Source: Nocardioides panaciterrulae
GTDB lineage: Bacteria; Actinomycetota; Actinomycetes; Propionibacteriales; Nocardioidaceae
Assembly: GCF_013409645.1 (NCBI RefSeq)
Contig: NZ_JACCBG010000001.1
Coordinates: 434,001 to 498,000, forward strand
DNA: 64,000 nt
Reading direction: 5' to 3'
A program made the translations under genes and the position numbers. The notes under the pieces were generated by a model that was not told where the DNA came from, ran no database searches, and saw nothing but the letters and a program-made list of their open reading frames with translations. This document shows, piece after piece, positions 35,606 to 44,515 of the stretch (within the stretch, counting starts at the first letter, position 1; each line of letters begins with the position of its first letter).

Positions 35606-36196
35606 GTGGCCAGTGACGAGTACCTCCACGACCCCCGCGTGCTGCGGGCGATCGCCCACCCGGTGCGGACCCGGATCCTCGGCGAGATCGAGGCGGGCGG
35701 TCCGGCGCGTGCGGCCGACGTGGCCCGCGAGCTCGACATCCCCGCCAACCAGGCGAGCTTCCACCTGCGCCAGCTCGCCAAGTACGGCCTGGTGGAGGAG
35801 GCGCCCGACGAGGCCCGCGACCGGCGCGACCGGGTCTGGCGGCTGACGAAGGAGGCCGAGCTGTCGGTGCGGCTCAATGAGGTCGAGAAGGAGCCCGGGG
35901 GCCGGGCCGCCGTCGCGGTCTTCCGCCGCAGCGCCTCCGACTGGTCCCACCACCTCGTCGACCAGGCCATCAACGGTCCCGGCGACGAGGGCGCCATCCG
36001 CACCGTCATCCACCAGAACGTCAAGCTCACGAAGGACGAGGCGCTGGAGCTGCAGGACGTCCTGCAGGCCACGGTGCAGCGCTGGATCGGGCGCACCCGC
36101 GGGCGGGGTGACGACGGACGCCGTACCTACATCGTGATGCAGGTGCTCCAGCCCTACCCGCAGGTCGGCCAGGACGAGCCTGGGGACGAGTCCTAG
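35606..36196 (+). CDS. ArsR-family (HTH_20) transcriptional regulator
   Basis: A 196-residue regulator. The winged helix occupies about residues 8-80: DPRVLRAIAHPVRTRILGEI, then the recognition region ELDIPANQASFHLRQLAKYG and wing DEARDRRDRVWRLT. The long C-terminal part, rich in charged helices, is typical of the HTH_20/YdfF-like subgroup and may bind the ligand. No metal-binding cysteines are visible, so it is not a metal sensor. It probably represses the divergent MFS gene through the 20-bp palindrome. The GTG start follows a TAGGCT box. Confidence 0.88.
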   Translation: MASDEYLHDPRVLRAIAHPVRTRILGEIEAGGPARAADVARELDIPANQASFHLRQLAKYGLVEEAPDEARDRRDRVWRLTKEAELSVRLNEVEKEPGGRAAVAVFRRSASDWSHHLVDQAINGPGDEGAIRTVIHQNVKLTKDEALELQDVLQATVQRWIGRTRGRGDDGRRTYIVMQVLQPYPQVGQDEPGDES

Positions 36197-36199
36197 GGT
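36194..36199 (+). promoter_or_regulatory. -10 box, leaderless SCP-like gene
   Basis: TAGGGT overlaps the stop codon of the preceding gene and lies 6 nt before GTG 36206. Confidence 0.45.
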
Positions 36200-36205
36200 C
36201 GACCC

Positions 36206-36565
36206 GTGCCCGCCCGACTTCGCCCTGCCGACCCCGTCGCCGTCGCCGCCGCCCGCGCCCGGGTCGAGGCCGGGACCGCCGACAAGGCCGACCTGCGGCT
36301 GCTGACCAAGCACTACCTCGCGGTGCTGGAGACCCGCGCCCCCGGCAGGTCGGTGGAGGTGCGGGTCCCGCCGTACGCCGCGGTCCAGGTCGTCGAGGGG
36401 GTCCGGCACACCCGCGGCACCCCGCCCGCGGTGGTCGAGATGGATGCCGCGACCTGGATCGCCCTGGCCACCGGCGCCCTGGCCTGGCCCGAGGCGGGGG
36501 ACTCCGCCCGGGTCCGGGCCTCGGGCGAGCGGGCCGACCTCGCGCCGTACCTGCCGCTGGGCTGA
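36206..36565 (+). CDS. bacterial sterol-carrier-like (SCP_3) protein
   Basis: A 119-residue protein matching the actinobacterial sterol carrier family: YLAVLETRAPGRSVEVRVPPY, then a PPAVVEMDAATWIALATG strand-helix, the usual SCP2-like core. It probably binds a hydrophobic ligand in the cytoplasm; the ligand is not known and actinobacteria generally lack sterols. It starts 10 bp after the ArsR-type gene but has its own TAGGGT box 6 nt from the GTG. In related genomes it often lies near purF, and purF is 3.5 kb downstream here. Confidence 0.78.
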   Translation: MPARLRPADPVAVAAARARVEAGTADKADLRLLTKHYLAVLETRAPGRSVEVRVPPYAAVQVVEGVRHTRGTPPAVVEMDAATWIALATGALAWPEAGDSARVRASGERADLAPYLPLG

Positions 36566-36603
36566 TCGCCACCGCCGCCCGCTCTGCCGCGATCCAGCCC
36601 CAC

Positions 36604-36609
36604 TAGGGT
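36604..36609 (+). promoter_or_regulatory. -10 box, leaderless M20 peptidase gene
   Basis: TAGGGT, 7 nt, then ATG 36617. The in-frame GTG at 36608 overlaps this box, which argues against that earlier start. Confidence 0.5.
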
Positions 36610-36616
36610 GACCGCC

Positions 36617-37963
36617 ATGACGAGCGTGGAGGAGATCAGGGGCAAGGTGGCCGAGGTCCTGCCGGGGGTCCGCAAGGACCTCGAGGACCTGGTCCGCATC
36701 GAGTCGGTCAGCGCCGACCCGGCCCGCCGGGGCGAGGTCCAGCGCAGCGCCGAGGCGGTGGCCGAACTGTTCCGGGCCGAGCGGTTCGACAGCGTCGAGA
36801 TCGTCAGCCACGACGGCGGCGCGCCCGCGGTGATCGCGCACAAGCGGGGCCCGGAGGGCGCGCCGACCGTGCTGCTCTACGCCCACCACGACGTGCAGCC
36901 GGAGAACGACCACGCCGACTGGGACAGCGCGCCGTTCGAGCCCACCGAGCGCGACGGGCGGCTCTACGCCCGCGGCGCGGCCGACGACAAGGCCGGTATC
37001 GCGGCCCACCTCGGGGCCCTGCGCGTGCACGGCGAGGACCTGCCGGTGAGCGTGAAGATGTTCATCGAGGGCGAGGAGGAGGTCGGCTCCGAGACCCTCC
37101 CGGACCTGCTGAAGGCGCACCAGGACCGGCTCGCCGCCGACGTGATCGTGATCGCCGACTCCGGCAACTGGGACATCGGCGTGCCCGCGCTGACCACCAG
37201 CCTGCGTGGCCTGGTCCGGGTCGACGTCGAGGTCCGCACCCTCACCCACGCCGTGCACTCCGGCATGTGGGGCGGGCTGGTGCCCGACGCGCTGATCACT
37301 CTCTCGCGGGTGATCGCGAGCCTGCACGACGAGCGCGGCAACGTGGCGGTCGCCGGCCTGCACAGCGGGCCGGCCGCCGACGTGGAGTACCCCGAGGAGC
37401 GGCTGCGCGCCGAGTCCGGCGCCGCCCCGGGCGTCGAGTGGATCGGCGACGGCCCGGTCGTCGAGCGGCTGTGGACCAAGCCCTCGATCAGCGTCACCGG
37501 CCTCGACGCGCCCAAGGTCGCCGGTGCCAGCAACACGCTGGTGCCCGCGGCCCGCGCCAAGATCTCGATGCGGATCGCCCCCGGCGACACCACCGAGAAC
37601 GCCCTGGCCTGCCTGAGGGCCCACCTGGAGTCCCACGTCCCGTGGGGCGCCACGCTCGGCGTGACGGTCGTCGACACCGGTGAGGCCACCGCGATCGACG
37701 CCACCGGCCCGGCGTACGACGCCGCCCGCGCCGCGTTCACCGAGGCCTGGGACGGCACCTCCCCGGTCGACATGGGGGTCGGCGGCTCGATCCCGTTCAT
37801 CGCGGAGTTCCTCGAGGCGTTCCCGCAGGCCAGCGTGCTGGTCACCGGCGTCGAGGACCCCGACACCCGCGCCCACGGTGCCAACGAGGGCCTTCACCTC
37901 GCCGAGTTCGAGCGGGTCGTGCTCGCCGAGGCGCTGTTGCTCCACCAGCTCGGCCGCCTCTGA
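36617..37963 (+). CDS. M20/M25/M40 family dipeptidase
   Basis: A 448-residue zinc peptidase of the M20 family, cytosolic. Metal and catalytic motifs: LLYAHHDVQPEND (first His and catalytic Asp), LYARGAADDKAGI (bridging Asp), MFIEGEEEVGSETLP (general-base Glu and metal Glu) and GGSIPFIAEF. A final His lies in RAHGANEGLHL. These residues are complete, so it should hydrolyse dipeptides or N-acyl amino acids. The dimerisation domain occupies about 180-330. ATG 36617 is preferred because TAGGGT precedes it by 7 nt. Repeat array C starts 5 bp after the stop. Confidence 0.93.
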   Translation: MTSVEEIRGKVAEVLPGVRKDLEDLVRIESVSADPARRGEVQRSAEAVAELFRAERFDSVEIVSHDGGAPAVIAHKRGPEGAPTVLLYAHHDVQPENDHADWDSAPFEPTERDGRLYARGAADDKAGIAAHLGALRVHGEDLPVSVKMFIEGEEEVGSETLPDLLKAHQDRLAADVIVIADSGNWDIGVPALTTSLRGLVRVDVEVRTLTHAVHSGMWGGLVPDALITLSRVIASLHDERGNVAVAGLHSGPAADVEYPEERLRAESGAAPGVEWIGDGPVVERLWTKPSISVTGLDAPKVAGASNTLVPAARAKISMRIAPGDTTENALACLRAHLESHVPWGATLGVTVVDTGEATAIDATGPAYDAARAAFTEAWDGTSPVDMGVGGSIPFIAEFLEAFPQASVLVTGVEDPDTRAHGANEGLHLAEFERVVLAEALLLHQLGRL

Positions 37964-37967
37964 CCCC

Positions 37968-38152
37968 CGCCGAGTCGGCGCTCGTTGACGGCCGGGGAGA
38001 CGCCGAGTCGGCGCTCGTTGACGGCCAGGAAACGCCGAGTCGGCGCTCGTTGACGTTCTAAGGCGTCAAGCAGCGCCGACTCGGCGTACGACAAGGCGTC
38101 AAGCAGCGTCGACTCGGCGTACGGCGGGGCGTCAAGCAGCGCCGACTCGGCG
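37968..38152. repeat. extragenic inverted repeat array C (3 forward + 3 reverse units)
   Basis: Forward units at 37968-37989, 38001-38022 and 38033-38054; reverse units at 38065-38086, 38098-38119 and 38131-38152. Spacing is 32-33 bp throughout. Reverse units begin GTCAAGCAG. It is the most symmetric of the four arrays, and lies between convergent genes. Confidence 0.92.
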
Positions 38153-38162
38153 TGCGCGCGGG

Positions 38163-39950
38163 TCAGTCGCGCAGCGGCAGCAGCACCCGGAAGGTGCTGC
38201 CCCTGCCGAGCTCGGAGTCCACGTCGATCCGGCCGCCGTGCCGCCGGACGATGCGCTGCACGATCGCCAGCCCCAGGCCGGTGCCGGGCTGGGCGGCGGC
38301 CTCGGGGTTGGTGCTGCGGAAGAACTCCTCGAAGAGCCGCCCCTGGTCCTGCTCCGAGATCCCCAGCCCGTCGTCGGTGACCGAGAACAGCAGCTCGTCG
38401 CCGCAGGCGTCGAGGCGGACGAGGACGTGGCCGCCCTCGGGGGTGTACTTCACTGCGTTGCTGACCAGGTTGGTGCAGACCCGGTCCAGCTCGTCGCGGT
38501 CCCCCATCGCCACCAGCGGGCCGGGTGGCGCCTGCACGTTGACCTGCACGTGCTTGCGGTCCGCGGCGACCGAGCTGAGCTCGACCGCCTCCTCGACCAC
38601 GGCCCGCAGGTCCACCGGGGTCGGGATCACGGGGTTGGTGGGGTCGCCGACCTTCGAGAGCAGCAGCAGGTCGTCGATGACCTTGCCGAGCCGCTGGGCG
38701 GCGCGCTCCATGACCTGCAGCGAGCTGCGCGTGGTGCCGGTCAGGTCGGGGGAGCTCTCGAGCATCTCGAGGTGGCCCATGACCGCGGTGAGCGGGTTCT
38801 TCAGCTCGTGGGCGACCGTGGTGATCAGCTGGCTCTTGTAGGTGTCGAGCGCCTGCAGCTCCTCGACCAGCTGGTGCTCGCGCTCGAACGTGCGGGCGTT
38901 GAGGATGGCCCGGCCCAGGTCGTGGCCGATGTCCAGCGCGACGGTCTGCTCGTAGGAACTCCACTCCCCGTCGCCCTCGGTGCGGGTGAGCACCAGGTTG
39001 CCGAGGCACTCCGGGCCGGCGCCCAGCGGCACGAACAGCAGCGAGCTGATCCCGATCGTGTCCAGGAACGCCAGGATGACCTCGCCCTCCGCGGCCGAGA
39101 GCACACCGCCGGAGTCGCGACCCCGCTGCACGACGGCGACGCGCTGGGCCTCCCAGGCCCGGCGCGCGGAGGACTCGGCGATCGTGCGCAGCTCGGCGGT
39201 CAGCGCGACCTCGGGCCCGGCGACGGAGTGCACCAGGCCCGAGCCGTGGCCGTCCTCGTCGAGGGTCTGGATCCACATGCCGCGGGCCTGGAAGCCGTGG
39301 ACCAGTGCCTCCTGCACGTCGCCGAGGATGCTCTCGATGCGCAGCTGGGCGCTGGCGTTCCGGACCACCTCGCGGGCGGTCTCGGCCAGCCGCACCTGGT
39401 GGGAGAGCTTCTCCCGCTCGATCGCGGTCACGACGGCGCGGCCGGCCATCTCGGCGTACCGCTGGAGCAGCTGCCGCCGGGCCGCGCCGGGTCGCCGGCC
39501 GTCCTCCGGCAGGTCGATGGCCAGCGTGCCGCGCAGCACGCCCTGCTCGTCGTACAACGGCGCGATCAGCAGGTCGAGCGGGTGCCAGGCGTCCGGGTCC
39601 TCGATCGGCGTGATGTCGGGCACCCAGCCCCACGGGGCGGCCTGGTCGAAGTCGAGCCGCTCGTGCGGCACGAACCGCAGCAGCCCCCACTCGTCGGCGT
39701 GCGCGATCTCGCTCTCGAGCCGGTCGATCGGGGTGCGGGTGCCGAGCAATTGCTCGTGCGCCTCGTCGTTGCCGGCCACCGCCATCACCTCGAGGCGGCC
39801 GTCGTCGCGCGCGACGCTGATCGCGGCCACTCCGAACCCGGCCAGCTGGGTCACGCCCTCGGCGATCGTCTGCAGGGCCTCGCGCGAAGCGTCGTACCAC
39901 TCGCTCGGATGCGCGGGGCGCTGTTGTACGTCGGTGGGATGCCCGGTCAT
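38163..39950 (-). CDS. GAF-domain sensor histidine kinase
   Basis: A 595-residue soluble kinase. Two GAF-like domains fill about residues 20-185 and 200-355 (GFGVAAISVARDDGRLEVMA; GVLSAAEGEVILAFLDTI). HisKA follows with phospho-acceptor His381 in TTVAHELKNPLTAVMGHLEM. HATPase_c covers about 480-590: NLVSNAVKYTPEG, DDGLGISEQDQ and GTGLGLAIVQRI. No membrane segment or receiver is present. The ATG at 39950 has GAGAGTGA before it, and TAAGGT (minus strand, 39984-39979) is a probable -10 box. It is divergent from purF and has no adjacent response regulator. Confidence 0.9.
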   Translation of the reverse strand: MTGHPTDVQQRPAHPSEWYDASREALQTIAEGVTQLAGFGVAAISVARDDGRLEVMAVAGNDEAHEQLLGTRTPIDRLESEIAHADEWGLLRFVPHERLDFDQAAPWGWVPDITPIEDPDAWHPLDLLIAPLYDEQGVLRGTLAIDLPEDGRRPGAARRQLLQRYAEMAGRAVVTAIEREKLSHQVRLAETAREVVRNASAQLRIESILGDVQEALVHGFQARGMWIQTLDEDGHGSGLVHSVAGPEVALTAELRTIAESSARRAWEAQRVAVVQRGRDSGGVLSAAEGEVILAFLDTIGISSLLFVPLGAGPECLGNLVLTRTEGDGEWSSYEQTVALDIGHDLGRAILNARTFEREHQLVEELQALDTYKSQLITTVAHELKNPLTAVMGHLEMLESSPDLTGTTRSSLQVMERAAQRLGKVIDDLLLLSKVGDPTNPVIPTPVDLRAVVEEAVELSSVAADRKHVQVNVQAPPGPLVAMGDRDELDRVCTNLVSNAVKYTPEGGHVLVRLDACGDELLFSVTDDGLGISEQDQGRLFEEFFRSTNPEAAAQPGTGLGLAIVQRIVRRHGGRIDVDSELGRGSTFRVLLPLRD

Positions 39951-40062
39951 TCACTCTCGCTGTCGCTGACTGTGACCCACCTTACGTCCCGGACCGCCCT
40001 TCGGGGGCCCGTTCTCACCGGTCCGGGTGCTCGCCGGGTGGGACCGCGGCCCGGATGTCTCC

Positions 40063-40068
40063 TAGACT
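40063..40068 (+). promoter_or_regulatory. -10 box, leaderless purF
   Basis: TAGACT, 7 nt, then GTG 40076. This box lies downstream of the in-frame ATG at 40055, so that ATG would be outside the transcript. Confidence 0.55.
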
Positions 40069-40075
40069 CGGGGTC

Positions 40076-41620
40076 GTGCCCTACCAGAGCAGTGTGCGCA
40101 AGGGCGGTGACGGTCGGCTGACGGCGGCGCTGGACCCGCTGGAGCAGGGACCCCAGGACGCGTGCGGCGTCTTCGGGGTCTGGGCGCCGGGGGAGGACGT
40201 CGCCAAGCTGACGTACTTCGGCCTCTACGCCCTGCAGCACCGGGGCCAGGAGTCCGCGGGCATCGCGGTCAGCAACGGCCGGCAGATCCTCGTCTACAAG
40301 GACATGGGCCTGGTCTCCCAGGTCTTCGACGAGTCCACGCTGGAGTCGCTCAAGGGCCACCTGGCCATCGGGCACGCTCGCTACTCCACGACCGGCGCGA
40401 GCACCTGGCAGAACGCGCAGCCGACGTTCCGCCCGACCGGCCACGGCTCGATCGCGCTGGGCCACAACGGCAACCTGATCAACACCCACGAGCTGGCCCA
40501 GATGGTGGCCGCGCTGCCCGGGCCCACCGACGAGCCGGAGCTGCAGGGCCGCGACCTGGAGTCCTCCACCAACGACACCGGGCTGGTCACCGCGCTGCTC
40601 GCGCACCACCCCGACACCAGCCTGGAGCAGCGGGCGCTGGAGGTGCTGCCGCAGCTGCGCGGCGCCTACTGCTTCGTGTGGATGAACGAGGACACGCTCT
40701 ACGCCGCCCGCGACCCGCAGGGCATCCGCCCGCTGGTGCTCGGCCGGCTCGAGCGCGGCTGGGTGGTCGCCAGCGAGGACTCGGCGCTGGCCACCGTCGG
40801 CGCCAGCGTGGTCCGGGAGGTCGAGCCCGGCGAGATGCTGGTCATCGACGGCAACGGGCTGCGCTCGCACCGCTTCGCCGAGGCCCAGCCCAAGGGCTGC
40901 GTCTTCGAGTACGTCTACCTGGCCCGCCCCGACGCCAACATCGCCGGGCGCAGCGTGCACGAGGCCCGCGTGGAGATGGGCCGCCGGCTCGCCCGCGAGT
41001 TCCCGGTCGAGGCCGACCTGGTGATGCCGGTCCCCGAGTCCGGCACGCCCGCGGCCGCCGGGTACGCCGAGGAGAGCGGCATCCCCTTCGGCCAGGGCTT
41101 CGTCAAGAACGCCTACGTCGGCCGCACGTTCATCCAGCCGAGCCAGACCCTGCGCCAGCTCGGGATCCGGCTCAAGCTCAACGCGCTCGAGCACATGATC
41201 CGGGGCAAGCGGATCGTGGTCGTCGACGACTCGATCGTCCGCGGCAACACCCAGCGCGCCCAGGTGCGGATGCTGCGCGAGGCCGGGGCGCTGGAGGTGC
41301 ACGTGCGGATCTCCAGCCCGCCGGTGAAGTGGCCCTGCTTCTACGGCATCGACTTCGCCACCCGGGCCGAGCTGATCGCCAACGGGCTCGACGTCGACGA
41401 GATCGCCGCCAGCGTCGGCGCCGACAGCCTCGGCTACATCTCCCTCGACGGGATGGTCGAGTCGACCGGGCTGCCGTCCGAGCGGCTTTGCCAGGCCTGC
41501 TTCACCGGCGAGTACCCGATCGAGCTCCCCGACGAGAGCCTGCTCGGCAAGCACCTGCTCGAGGCCTCGCTGGCCTCCCCGACGGCCGGCAAGGCGCTGC
41601 CCGTCCTGAACAACCCCTGA
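40076..41620 (+). CDS. purF: amidophosphoribosyltransferase
   Basis: PurF makes phosphoribosylamine from PRPP and glutamine, the first step of purine synthesis and the usual feedback point. From GTG 40076 the protein has 514 residues. Cys30 in QDACGVFGVW is the glutaminase nucleophile, exposed after removal of a 29-residue propeptide. LQHRGQESAGI and GHNGNLINTHEL complete the glutaminase domain. VVVDDSIVRGNT is the PRPP loop. RLCQACFTGEYP and KWPCFYGIDF supply cysteines that match the 4Fe-4S PurF type. purM follows 26 bp downstream in the same orientation. Confidence 0.97.
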   Translation: MPYQSSVRKGGDGRLTAALDPLEQGPQDACGVFGVWAPGEDVAKLTYFGLYALQHRGQESAGIAVSNGRQILVYKDMGLVSQVFDESTLESLKGHLAIGHARYSTTGASTWQNAQPTFRPTGHGSIALGHNGNLINTHELAQMVAALPGPTDEPELQGRDLESSTNDTGLVTALLAHHPDTSLEQRALEVLPQLRGAYCFVWMNEDTLYAARDPQGIRPLVLGRLERGWVVASEDSALATVGASVVREVEPGEMLVIDGNGLRSHRFAEAQPKGCVFEYVYLARPDANIAGRSVHEARVEMGRRLAREFPVEADLVMPVPESGTPAAAGYAEESGIPFGQGFVKNAYVGRTFIQPSQTLRQLGIRLKLNALEHMIRGKRIVVVDDSIVRGNTQRAQVRMLREAGALEVHVRISSPPVKWPCFYGIDFATRAELIANGLDVDEIAASVGADSLGYISLDGMVESTGLPSERLCQACFTGEYPIELPDESLLGKHLLEASLASPTAGKALPVLNNP

Positions 41621-41646
41621 CCCCCGCCCGCGAGCCAGGAGATCCC

Positions 41647-42756
41647 GTGACGCAGCCGCCCGTCGAGCCGAGCCCCGCCCCGACCGCCAGCCCCGGAGGT
41701 GCGGGCGCCTACGCCGAGGCCGGCGTCTCCATCGAGGCCGCGGACACCGCGATCGAGCTGATGAAGGGCTGGGTGGACAAGGCCCGCCGGCCCGAGGTGA
41801 TCGGCGGGCTCGGCGGCTTCGCCGGCCTCTTCGACGCCAGCGCGCTGACCCACTACCGCCGGCCGCTGCTGGCGACCTCCACCGACGGGGTCGGCACCAA
41901 GGTGGCGATCGCGCAGATGATGGACGTCCACGACACCATCGGCTTCGACCTGGTCGGAATGGTCGTCGACGACCTGGTCGTCTGTGGCGCCGAGCCGCTG
42001 TTCATGACCGACTACATCGCGACCGGCCGGGTGGTCCCCGAGCGGATCGCCGCGATCGTCAAGGGGATCGCGGAGGGCTGCGTGCTCGCCGGCTGCGCGC
42101 TGATCGGCGGGGAGACCGCCGAGCACCCCGGGCTGCTGGCGCCGGACGAGTACGACGTCGCCGGGGCCACCACCGGCGTGGTCGAGGCCGACGCGCTGCT
42201 CGGACCGGCCCGGGTCCGCCCGGGTGACGTCGTACTCGCCATGGAGGCCAGCGGCCTGCACTCCAACGGCTACTCGCTGGTCCGCCACGTGCTGCTCACC
42301 CGCGCCGGCTGGGCGCTGGACCGCGACGTGCCCGAGCTCGGCCGGACCCTGGGCGAGGAGCTCCTGGAGCCCACCCGGATCTACGCCAAGGCCTGCCTCG
42401 AGCTGGCGTCGCGGACCGCCACGCACGCGATGTCGCACGTCACCGGCGGCGGGCTCGCCGCCAACCTCGAGCGGGTGATGCCGGTCGAGCTCAGCGCCAC
42501 CATCGACCGGGCCACCTGGAGGCCGCAGCCGGTCTTCGACCTGGTCCGGCGGGTGGGCGAGGTGCCCCAGGCCGACCTCGAGGCGACGCTGAACTGCGGC
42601 GTCGGCATGGTCGCGCTGATCGCGCCGGACGACGTCGACACGGCCGTGGAGCTGCTGGCCGGCCACGGGATCCGGGCCTGGGCCGCCGGCGCGGTCCGGG
42701 CCGACGACCGGCAGGGCGGGAAGGTCCTGCTGGAGGGTCAGCACCCCGGCTGGTGA
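41647..42756 (+). CDS. purM: phosphoribosylformylglycinamidine cyclo-ligase (AIR synthetase)
   Basis: PurM closes the imidazole ring, converting FGAM to AIR with ATP. The 369-residue protein has GAYAEAGVSIEAADTAIELM at the N-terminus, STDGVGTKVAIAQM (ATP site), LVVCGAEPLFMTDYIATG and ALIGGETAEHPGL, all standard. The start is GTG 41647 with AGGAGAT ahead; the frame is open far upstream through purF without relation to the family. It is probably one operon with purF. A possible terminator hairpin follows at 42770. Confidence 0.97.
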   Translation: MTQPPVEPSPAPTASPGGAGAYAEAGVSIEAADTAIELMKGWVDKARRPEVIGGLGGFAGLFDASALTHYRRPLLATSTDGVGTKVAIAQMMDVHDTIGFDLVGMVVDDLVVCGAEPLFMTDYIATGRVVPERIAAIVKGIAEGCVLAGCALIGGETAEHPGLLAPDEYDVAGATTGVVEADALLGPARVRPGDVVLAMEASGLHSNGYSLVRHVLLTRAGWALDRDVPELGRTLGEELLEPTRIYAKACLELASRTATHAMSHVTGGGLAANLERVMPVELSATIDRATWRPQPVFDLVRRVGEVPQADLEATLNCGVGMVALIAPDDVDTAVELLAGHGIRAWAAGAVRADDRQGGKVLLEGQHPGW

Positions 42757-42769
42757 GGTCGCCCGGTGT

Positions 42770-42785
42770 CGCCGGGGGCCCGGCG
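42770..42785 (+). terminator. possible terminator after purM
   Basis: CGCCGG, GGGC loop, CCGGCG: a 6-bp GC stem 14 bp after the purM stop. There is no U-tract. Confidence 0.4.
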
Positions 42786-42884
42786 GGCTTCCGATGGGCG
42801 TCCGGTCGGCGCCCGGCGATCAGGGGTCTGTCCGCCGTTGGCGAAATCCGGTGCTGCGATGTGCAGGATCGGCCGCCCACCCGG

Positions 42885-42890
42885 TAGCCT
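42885..42890 (+). promoter_or_regulatory. possible -10 element of the DUF3073 gene
   Basis: TAGCCT fits TANNNT; transcription would give a leader of about 80 nt. A second candidate, TAAGGT, lies at 42939-42944. Confidence 0.35.
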
Positions 42891-42979
42891 TTTGCCCACG
42901 AGAGAATTGTTCAGAAGTCCGGGCGCCCCACCGCTCTAAGGTTTCGGGCCCCGGCCGAGCGTGCGAGGGGGCTGACCCT

Positions 42980-43168
42980 ATGGGGCGCGGCCGAGCGAAA
43001 GCCAAGCAGACGAAGGTCGCCCGCGACCTGAAGTACCGCACTCACGAGACGGACTTCGGGAAGCTGGCGCAGGAGCTGCATGGCGGCGAGAGTGACACCA
43101 GCGACCGGGACGAGTCGCCCGACGGCGGCGACGAGTGGTCGGACTACGCGGAGCCCCGTCGCGATTGA
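42980..43168 (+). CDS. DUF3073 family small protein
   Basis: A 62-residue, highly charged protein matching DUF3073: MGRGRAKAKQTKVARDLKYR at the N-terminus, then THETDFGKLAQEL and an acidic tail. It is conserved across actinobacteria and usually located near purF/purM, as here. Function is unknown; the basic head and acidic tail suggest nucleic-acid or protein binding. GAGGGGG lies upstream of ATG 42980. A strong terminator follows. Confidence 0.9.
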   Translation: MGRGRAKAKQTKVARDLKYRTHETDFGKLAQELHGGESDTSDRDESPDGGDEWSDYAEPRRD

Positions 43169-43260
43169 CCGCAGACCCGCGCTGCCGTCTCGTGCGGGCG
43201 CGGGTCGCGTCATACGTCCTGGCTGCCGGGGCGACCACCTCGGGTGACGTCCCCCCGGAC

Positions 43261-43300
43261 GTCATACGCCCCGGTCGCTCCACCAACCGGGGCGTATGAC
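43261..43300. terminator. bidirectional terminator between DUF3073 gene and vdh
   Basis: GTCATACGCCCCGGT and ACCGGGGCGTATGAC are perfect 15-bp arms around a 10-nt loop. It lies 18 bp from the end of the convergent vdh gene. Confidence 0.8.
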
Positions 43301-43317
43301 GGCTGCGTCAGGGCGCC

Positions 43318-44406
43318 TCAGCGCGGGTTGAGCCACAGGCCGCGCAGGCGGCCGACGTCGTGCATGCGGCGCTCGGCGAGCCGGTCCGCCGCGATGGCGG
43401 GCGGGACGTCCTCGGAGCGGGCGAGCTCGAAGACGCGTCGCGTGGTGTCGAGGATGCCGGTGGCCCGCTGCTGGGCCCGGTCGAAGGAGAAGCCCTCGAG
43501 CTCGTCGGCGACCTGGATCAGGCCGCCGGCGTTCACGCAGTAGTCCGGCGCGTACAGGATGCCGCGCTCCTGCAGCGCCTTCTCGACGCCAGGGTGGGCG
43601 AGCTGGTTGTTCGCGGCCCCGCAGACGACCTGGGCCGACAGCACGTCGACGACGTCGTCGGTGAGGGCGCCGCCCAGCGCGCACGGTGCGTAGACGTCCA
43701 GGGTCGAGGCGACCAGCGCCTCGGTGGACTCCACGGCGGTGACCTGCGGGAACTCGTCGCGGACCCGGTCCACGGACGGCTGGTGCACGTCGGTGACCAC
43801 CACGCTCGCGCCGTCCTCGATGAGGTGACGGACCAGGTGCCGGCCGACCTTGCCGACACCGGCCACGCCCACGGTGCGGCCGGCGAGCGAGTCGGTGCCC
43901 CACACCTGCTCGGCGGCGGCGCGCATGCCCTGGAAGACGCCGTACGCCGTCAGCACCGAGCTGTCGCCCGCGCCCCCGTGGGCGACGGTGCGGCCGGTGA
44001 CGTAGTCGCACTCGCGGGCGATGTGGTCCATGTCGAGGGAGTTCGTCCCGACGTCGCAGGCGGTGTAGTAGCGACCGTCCAGCGACTGCACGAACCGGCC
44101 GTACGCCCGCAGCAGCGCCTCGGACTTGCCGGTCGCCGGGTCCCCGATGATCACCGCCTTGCCGCCGCCGAGGTCGAGCCCGGCGAGCGCCGCCTTGTAG
44201 GACATCCCGCGCGAGAGGTTGAGGACGTCGTGGACCGCGTCGGCGGTCGTGGCGTAGGGGTAGAAGCGGGTGCCGCCGAGGGCGGGCCCGAGCGCGGTGG
44301 AGTGGATCGCGACGATGGCCTTGAGGCCGGAGGCGGGGTCGTTGCAGAACACGACCTGCTCGTGCTCCGAGCCGAGCTCGAACACGTCGGCGTCGAGTGC
44401 AGACAT
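43318..44406 (-). CDS. vdh: valine (branched-chain amino acid) dehydrogenase
   Basis: An NAD-dependent enzyme of the Glu/Leu/Phe/Val dehydrogenase family that deaminates valine and related amino acids to 2-oxo acids. Substrate-binding motifs: [12 protein letters not shown] and [20 protein letters not shown] with the catalytic lysine. [22 protein letters not shown] is the family block, and the NAD fold starts at [20 protein letters not shown] 44406 gives 362 residues; an in-frame GTG at 44436 adds ten. A TACGAT box (minus strand, 44498-44493) beside a GTGATCAC palindrome is the probable promoter. Array D lies upstream. Confidence 0.92.
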   Translation of the reverse strand: MSALDADVFELGSEHEQVVFCNDPASGLKAIVAIHSTALGPALGGTRFYPYATTADAVHDVLNLSRGMSYKAALAGLDLGGGKAVIIGDPATGKSEALLRAYGRFVQSLDGRYYTACDVGTNSLDMDHIARECDYVTGRTVAHGGAGDSSVLTAYGVFQGMRAAAEQVWGTDSLAGRTVGVAGVGKVGRHLVRHLIEDGASVVVTDVHQPSVDRVRDEFPQVTAVESTEALVASTLDVYAPCALGGALTDDVVDVLSAQVVCGAANNQLAHPGVEKALQERGILYAPDYCVNAGGLIQVADELEGFSFDRAQQRATGILDTTRRVFELARSEDVPPAIAADRLAERRMHDVGRLRGLWLNPR

Positions 44407-44492
44407 GGGGATGACCACTTTCTGTGTGTCGGCCACGGGGTGGGTGGCGCTGGTGTCGCGGACCCGCGGGGGTGGTGCGTGTCCGTGATCAC

Positions 44493-44498
44493 ATCGTA
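44493..44498 (-). promoter_or_regulatory. probable vdh -10 element
   Basis: TACGAT on the minus strand, with the 8-bp palindrome GTGATCAC (44485-44492) immediately downstream at the expected transcription start. Confidence 0.4.
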
Positions 44499-44515
44499 GG
44501 CCCGTGCTGCGGCGC

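Noticed and set aside
40055..40075. ATG 40055 as the purF start
   Set aside because: The TAGACT box lies downstream of it, so a transcript starting from that promoter would not include the codon.
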